Below, in pieces: positions 6,643 through 6,645 of a stretch of 6,645 nt of DNA. A program made the translations under genes and the position numbers. A model generated the notes under the pieces. The model had not been told where the DNA came from. It did no database searches and worked only from the letters and a program-made list of their open reading frames with translations. Origin of the DNA: DASPLH01 sp035627675 (GTDB taxonomy: Bacteria; Acidobacteriota; Terriglobia; Terriglobales; Acidobacteriaceae); NCBI GenBank assembly GCA_035627675.1, contig DASPLH010000141.1, positions 1 through 6,645 of the forward strand. The letters are read 5' to 3'. Each line of letters starts with the position of its first letter. Position 1 is the stretch's first letter.

Positions 6643-6645
6643 GCC

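Overview
The window is one end of a hydrogen-metabolism locus. Every gene lies on the minus strand, so transcription runs from high to low coordinates: hypE, a 458-bp gap, then hoxE, hoxF, hoxU, hoxY, hoxH and the start of a hydrogenase maturation protease (hoxW/hycI type) cut by the left edge. Together hoxEFUYH encode a complete soluble, cytoplasmic, bidirectional NAD(P)-linked [NiFe]-hydrogenase of the group 3d (HoxEFUYH) type. All expected cofactor-binding motifs can be read in the translations and I see no frameshift or internal stop.

How the genes work together: HoxH (Ni-Fe site) and HoxY (proximal [4Fe-4S] cluster) form the hydrogenase module. HoxF (FMN, NAD(H) site, [4Fe-4S], plus an N-terminal [2Fe-2S] domain), HoxU ([2Fe-2S] and several [4Fe-4S]) and HoxE ([2Fe-2S]) form the diaphorase module. 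H2 oxidation can thus reduce NAD+, or excess reductant can be discharged as H2. HypE makes the thiocarboxamide/thiocyanate precursor of the CN ligands on the active-site iron. The HoxW-type protease would remove the 25-residue tail after the last nickel-binding motif of HoxH.

The structural genes are tightly packed. hoxE/hoxF, hoxF/hoxU and hoxU/hoxY each share a 4-nt ATGA stop/start overlap, and the hoxY stop codon is part of the hoxH Shine-Dalgarno sequence. The packing breaks in two places. A perfect 15-bp inverted repeat followed by CTTTTC sits between hoxH and the protease gene. A 458-bp non-coding stretch between hypE and hoxE holds a cluster of GC-rich hairpins (about 5453-5563) and two small hairpins in the hoxE leader, one of which contains the hoxE Shine-Dalgarno.

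Organism: a GC-rich bacterium. The HoxF N-terminal CTAASC motif, the separate HoxE and the HoxH sequence resemble the cyanobacterial-style HoxEFUYH set, which also occurs in several other phyla. The short GC-rich palindromic intergenic elements remind me of Acidobacteriota genomes, but this is a weak inference and the phylum cannot be fixed from the window. I see no mobile element, CRISPR array, tRNA or rRNA, and no convincing undescribed system. The points worth a second look are the regulatory-looking RNA structures around an otherwise well-understood operon.
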